From assembly GCF_001941845.1 (NCBI RefSeq), contig NZ_CP018870.1, positions 4,408,001-4,472,000 of the forward strand: a stretch of 64,000 nt of DNA, given 5' to 3'. The notes below the pieces were generated by a model. The model was not told the DNA's origin. It saw nothing but the letters and a program-made list of their open reading frames with translations, and did not search any database. The position numbers and the translations under genes are program-made. Source of the DNA: Streptomyces sp. TN58 (GTDB lineage: Bacteria; Actinomycetota; Actinomycetes; Streptomycetales; Streptomycetaceae). Shown here in pieces: positions 61,118 to 64,000 of the stretch (positions are counted from its first letter, which is position 1; the number at the start of each line of letters is the position of its first letter).

Positions 61118-61145
61118 TGCCCGGCAGCGCGAACGCTGCCGGGCA
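61118..61145. terminator. Terminator between pcrA and the M23 peptidase gene
   Basis: TGCCCGGCAGCG (61118-61129) and CGCTGCCGGGCA (61134-61145) form a perfect 12-bp stem with loop CGAA, 20 nt after pcrA. It lies 51 nt past the end of the convergent gene and may serve both. Confidence 0.88.
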
Positions 61146-61196
61146 CGCGTGGGGCCGGTGGGGCTGGCCGGGCGGTGGGCGCCGAGGTGGCGGTGG

Positions 61197-62774
61197 CTAC
61201 CTCGGGTCGAGGCCGTGGCTGCGGAGCCAGGCCAGGGGGTCGATCGCGGAGCCGCCGCCGGGACGGACCTCGAAGTGGAGGTGCGGACCGGTGGAGTTGC
61301 CGGAGTTGCCCGAGTAGGCGATGACGTCGCCCGCCTTGACCTTGCCGCCGCGGATCTTGGTGGAGCTGAGGTGGCAGTACCAGGTCTCGGTGCCGTCGGG
61401 CGCGGTTACGATGGCCATGTTGCCGTAAGCGCTGTTGTACTGGGTGCGCACGGTGCCGTCGGTGGCCGCCATGACCGGCGTCCCGTAGGACACCGGGAAG
61501 TCGATGCCGGTGTGCACCGACATCCACATGCCGCCGGCCTGGCCGAAGCTGGCGCTGAGGCCGTGCTGGTTCACCGGGACGGCGAACTTGGGGCGGGCGG
61601 CCTCCTTGGCCGCGGCCTCCTCGGCCTTCTTCTTCTTTTCCTCTTCCTGGCGCTCGCGCAGGTCGATGCGCTCCTGCGTGCGGCTCGCGCGGTCCGCGAA
61701 GTCGCCCGCGTCGGCGCTGAGCGCGACCAGTTGGGTGTCGAGCTTGGTGTTCGCGGCGACCGGCTTCACCGAGGCCGGGTCGGGCGCGGCCACCGTGGTG
61801 GTGTCCTCGCCGGACTTGTCCGTGCCGGTCAGGCCGCCGACGGAGGCGGCCGCGACGCCCGCGACACCCATCACGCAGGCGGAGGGAACGGCGACGGTCA
61901 GCAGGGCGGAACGCTTCGCCGGGGTGCGCCGGCGGCTGCCCGCCGACTTGGCGCCGGCCGTCTTCGTACCGGCCGACTTGGCGTTGCCCTTGGCGCCGCC
62001 CTTGGCTGCGTTGCGGCGCGCGGCGCGCGGCGCGGAGGTCACCGGCATGGCCTGGGTAGGCATGTCGTGGACGCCGTGCAGCTCGTGGACCTCGGGCAGC
62101 TCGTACGCCTCGTGGCCTTCGGAGCCCTCGGACGACACCTCGGCGGTCTCGTCGGCGAGCACCTCGAAGACGGCGGTCTCGCTGTAGTGGTGGTCGGCGG
62201 CCCCGGTCCCCGGGGCTTCCTGGACCTCGTGGACCTCGTGGACCTCGTGGGCATAGCCGGCGGTGCCGAGGGTGGTCGTGCCGTACGCGTAGTCCTGCTG
62301 CGCGGGCTGGTAGTCGTACGCGTAGTCGGCCTCGGGCTGCGCCGAGGCCTGCGGGACGGTGTTCCAGGCGGTCGCGTCGTAGGCGCCGGTCTCGGTGCCG
62401 GTCGTGCCGAAGCCCGGCATCGCCCAGTGGCCGGTCTGCTCGGCGGAGGTGTCGTAGCCGAAGGAGGCCGACGGGTAGGCGGTGTAGCCGGAGTGGTCCG
62501 TGCCTGCCCCCGCCGCGTTCCAGGCGCTCGCGTCCCAGCTCCCGGTGGTGTCCTCGGGGGCTGACTGCGAGGGGATCGTGGACAGGTAGGGGTCCTGCGA
62601 GGTCCACGCCGTGGTGTCGTACGCGCCGGTCTCATAGGAGCCGTAGGCGGCGTAGTTGACCCCCTGGCCCTGCGTTTCATAGGAAACGTAGGTCGAGTCA
62701 CCAGCGAAAGCGGTGGTGGAAAGGCCGTCATACCCGGCATCCGGGTACTGGCCCGACGAGGGGCGGTCGTTCAC
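61197..62774 (-). CDS. M23-family peptidoglycan endopeptidase with long Tyr/Ser-rich N-terminus
   Basis: Product of 525 aa from the GTG at 62774 (VNDRPSSGQYP), preceded by AAAGAGAAG. A GTG at 62831 is possible but has no ribosome site and sits too close to the predicted promoter. Residues 1 to about 240 are Tyr/Ser/Thr/Ala-rich with a HEVHEVHEVQE repeat. A basic stretch precedes a membrane segment (LLTVAVPSACVMGVAGVAAA). A short coiled coil (RQEEEKKKKAEEAAAKEA) leads to the catalytic domain with SVHTGIDF (HxxxD zinc ligands) and GPHLHFEV. The long N-terminus would be cytoplasmic if the hydrophobic part is a signal anchor. Confidence 0.9.
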   Translation of the reverse strand: MNDRPSSGQYPDAGYDGLSTTAFAGDSTYVSYETQGQGVNYAAYGSYETGAYDTTAWTSQDPYLSTIPSQSAPEDTTGSWDASAWNAAGAGTDHSGYTAYPSASFGYDTSAEQTGHWAMPGFGTTGTETGAYDATAWNTVPQASAQPEADYAYDYQPAQQDYAYGTTTLGTAGYAHEVHEVHEVQEAPGTGAADHHYSETAVFEVLADETAEVSSEGSEGHEAYELPEVHELHGVHDMPTQAMPVTSAPRAARRNAAKGGAKGNAKSAGTKTAGAKSAGSRRRTPAKRSALLTVAVPSACVMGVAGVAAASVGGLTGTDKSGEDTTTVAAPDPASVKPVAANTKLDTQLVALSADAGDFADRASRTQERIDLRERQEEEKKKKAEEAAAKEAARPKFAVPVNQHGLSASFGQAGGMWMSVHTGIDFPVSYGTPVMAATDGTVRTQYNSAYGNMAIVTAPDGTETWYCHLSSTKIRGGKVKAGDVIAYSGNSGNSTGPHLHFEVRPGGGSAIDPLAWLRSHGLDPR

Positions 62775-62851
62775 CAACTTCTCTTTCGCCTCGGCAGTGG
62801 GGGCCTGGGTGGCCGGGAACTCGAAGTTCACCGGAGGAGAGCAGTGGCGTG

Positions 62852-62881
62852 ACTGTACCCGTCGGTTACTCGCAACGACAA
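62852..62881 (-). promoter_or_regulatory. Predicted promoter of the M23 peptidase gene
   Basis: Minus strand TTGTCG (62881-62876), 18 bp, TACAGT (62857-62852). The start point near 62845 leaves about 70 nt of leader before the GTG at 62774, supporting that start over 62831. Confidence 0.5.
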
Positions 62882-62995
62882 TCTTCGCCGGGTCCTCAGT
62901 TCAGCGGAACCGGGCATTCGGCCGCCTTTCGGTCGCCGGAAGACGCAGCCTTGGCCTTGAGTTCGAAATGTGTTCGAGTGGCGGCCGCTGGGCTG

Positions 62996-63778
62996 TCAGG
63001 CGACGGAGGCCGCGTCCGGGCCGGTCACGGCCGTGGGCGCGGGGCCGTCGAGGGCGCGGGCGACTGCCGCGATGACCGCGGGGTGTGCCGGAAGAGCCAG
63101 ATGGCCGATGCCCATGACCTGCACGTTTTCCACACACAGGTCGGGGTGTTCGATACGCGCGCTGCCGACCGGCGCCATCAGCGTGTCGAACTCGCTCCAG
63201 AAGGCCACGCAACGGGTGGCGCAGCCGGGCGACGGCGCCGCCAGCTCGGCGAGCACCTCGGAGTCGGGGCGCATCTGCCGCACGAGGGGGTGCGCGTCCA
63301 TGAAGGGGGCCACCCGCGTCCCGGCGTGCGGAGTGCCGAGCGTGACGAGGGTGCGGACGCGGCTGTCGCCGCCGAGGCGCTGGACGTAGTACCGGCCGAC
63401 CAGGCCGCCCAGGCTGTGCCCCACCAGGTCCACCTGCTCGTGTCCGGTGCGTTCGCACAGCTGCTCGACCCGCCGGGCGAGGTGGCGGGCGATCACGCGC
63501 AGGTCGAGCGCGAGGGGCGAGTAGTTGTACGCCTCCACGTGCCGCAGGCCGCCGGCCGCGAGGGCGCGGCGCAGCAGGACGAAGACCGAGCGGTTGTCGG
63601 TGAAGCCGTGGAGGAGGAGAACGGGCGGGCGTGTCGTGGCCGCGGCGGGGGCCGTCCTCTCCTGGCACACCCCGGTGGGGTACAGCAGGAGGTGCCCGCC
63701 GAGCACGACGACCTCCAGCGCGCCGGCCCGCAGGGCGGCGCCGGACAAGGGCACGGGAACCGGTAAGGACAGACCCAT
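62996..63778 (-). CDS. Lipase/esterase of the triacylglycerol lipase type
   Basis: Product of 260 aa. The ATG at 63778 follows AGGAGGCCGTCG; the upstream Met at 63823 lacks a site. The alpha/beta-hydrolase core has VLLLHGFTDNRSVF (oxyanion HG), nucleophile Ser in VDLVGHSLGGLVGRY, LVTLGTPHAG, a likely Asp in FWSEFDTLMAP and His in GIGHLALPAHP. No clear signal peptide, only a weakly hydrophobic start (LSLPVPVPLSGAALRAG). The GTPHxG segment is typical of LipA-like triacylglycerol lipases. Divergent from the B12-dependent mutase gene. Confidence 0.88.
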   Translation of the reverse strand: MGLSLPVPVPLSGAALRAGALEVVVLGGHLLLYPTGVCQERTAPAAATTRPPVLLLHGFTDNRSVFVLLRRALAAGGLRHVEAYNYSPLALDLRVIARHLARRVEQLCERTGHEQVDLVGHSLGGLVGRYYVQRLGGDSRVRTLVTLGTPHAGTRVAPFMDAHPLVRQMRPDSEVLAELAAPSPGCATRCVAFWSEFDTLMAPVGSARIEHPDLCVENVQVMGIGHLALPAHPAVIAAVARALDGPAPTAVTGPDAASVA

Positions 63779-63951
63779 CGACGGCCTCCTGTGATCCTCC
63801 GGGGGCGGCGGCCGCCGCGCCACCGTGCCGTGCGGCTGTCGGCACGGTGGCGCAATGCCGTCCCACGTGTGATTTCCCCCTCGTGCCCGCCCGCGAAACG
63901 GCAGCGTGCGCGATGCTGTACTTAACGTTCGTTCACTCGGGAGGCAGTGCG

Positions 63952-64000
63952 ATGGGTGTGACCGGTCCGATCCGTGTGGTGGTGGCCAAGCCGGGTCTCG
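63952..64000 (+). CDS. Cobalamin-binding mutase subunit, first 16 codons (truncated by window edge)
   Basis: The ATG at 63952 follows GGGAGGCAGTG. The readable peptide MGVTGPIRVVVAKPGL is the opening of B12-binding domain proteins (methylmalonyl-/isobutyryl-CoA mutase small subunits), in which KPGL is followed by the DGHDRG cobalamin-ligand motif. That motif lies just beyond the window, so the call rests on 16 residues. Upstream, TTAACGTTCGTTCA (63922-63935) may be a regulator site. Confidence 0.65.
   Translation, partial: MGVTGPIRVVVAKPGL

Noticed and set aside
62832..62995. c-di-AMP (ydaO) riboswitch upstream of the M23 peptidase
   Set aside because: The gap is short and the conserved ydaO blocks could not be found; a simple promoter explains the region.

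Overview
The window is high-GC actinobacterial chromosome with G/C-biased third codon positions, frequent GTG starts and many start/stop overlaps. Gene content and order (coaA-glmS-acpS-nnr-alr, the t6A genes, groES-groEL1, whiD/bldM, an ECF sigma factor, guaB-guaB3, glpD, a kinase cluster, guaA, pcrA) match the conserved core of a Streptomyces chromosome. The presence of whiD and bldM argues for a sporulating Streptomyces or close relative. No tRNA, rRNA, CRISPR array, prophage or transposase gene was seen. Function assignments rest on motif recognition and synteny, without database searches.

Layout. 1-12 kb: end of coaA (minus), a lipoprotein, glmS, acpS and nnr, a small intergenic repeat array, alr, a hydrolase, and the t6A genes tsaE/tsaB/tsaD with rimI. 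A degenerate L,D-transpeptidase-like gene and a small ORF behind a palindrome are interleaved. 12-17 kb: a methyltransferase, two translationally coupled polysaccharide-deacetylase lipoproteins, then about 1.8 kb of non-coding repeats. These repeats consist of two 200-bp inverted arms, arrays of a 64-bp unit in opposite orientations, and GC-rich low-complexity DNA. 17-24 kb: a SEDS (FtsW/RodA) gene, CIRCE-controlled groES-groEL1, and small metabolic and regulatory genes. 24-30 kb: whiD and bldM (with a textbook sigma-BldN promoter), an ECF sigma factor, guaB and guaB3, and a solitary MazF/PemK-like toxin whose start codon lies in a perfect palindrome. 30-41 kb: a nucleotide-sugar dehydrogenase homologue lacking the catalytic Cys, glpD, and three membrane Ser/Thr kinase-family genes, the middle one a pseudokinase. 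41-49 kb: gabD2, a GMC oxidoreductase, an LAXTG surface protein, chorismate mutase with a leader hairpin, and guaA. 49-64 kb: an aldolase-like protein, membrane proteins, a PspC/LiaF-like sensory set, an esterase, NlpC/P60 and M23 wall hydrolases, an ArsR regulator, pcrA, a lipase, and the first codons of a B12-binding mutase subunit.

How the genes fit together. Cell-wall supply and remodelling recur (glmS, alr, SEDS protein, deacetylases, NlpC/P60, M23, the Ldt-like protein, the kinase cluster), next to developmental regulators and purine synthesis. Several proteins keep a family fold but lack its catalytic residues: the Ldt-like protein, the sugar dehydrogenase, the pseudokinase, GuaB3 and the aldolase-like protein. 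The least explained structures are the 15.1-16.95 kb repeat island and the palindrome over the toxin start.
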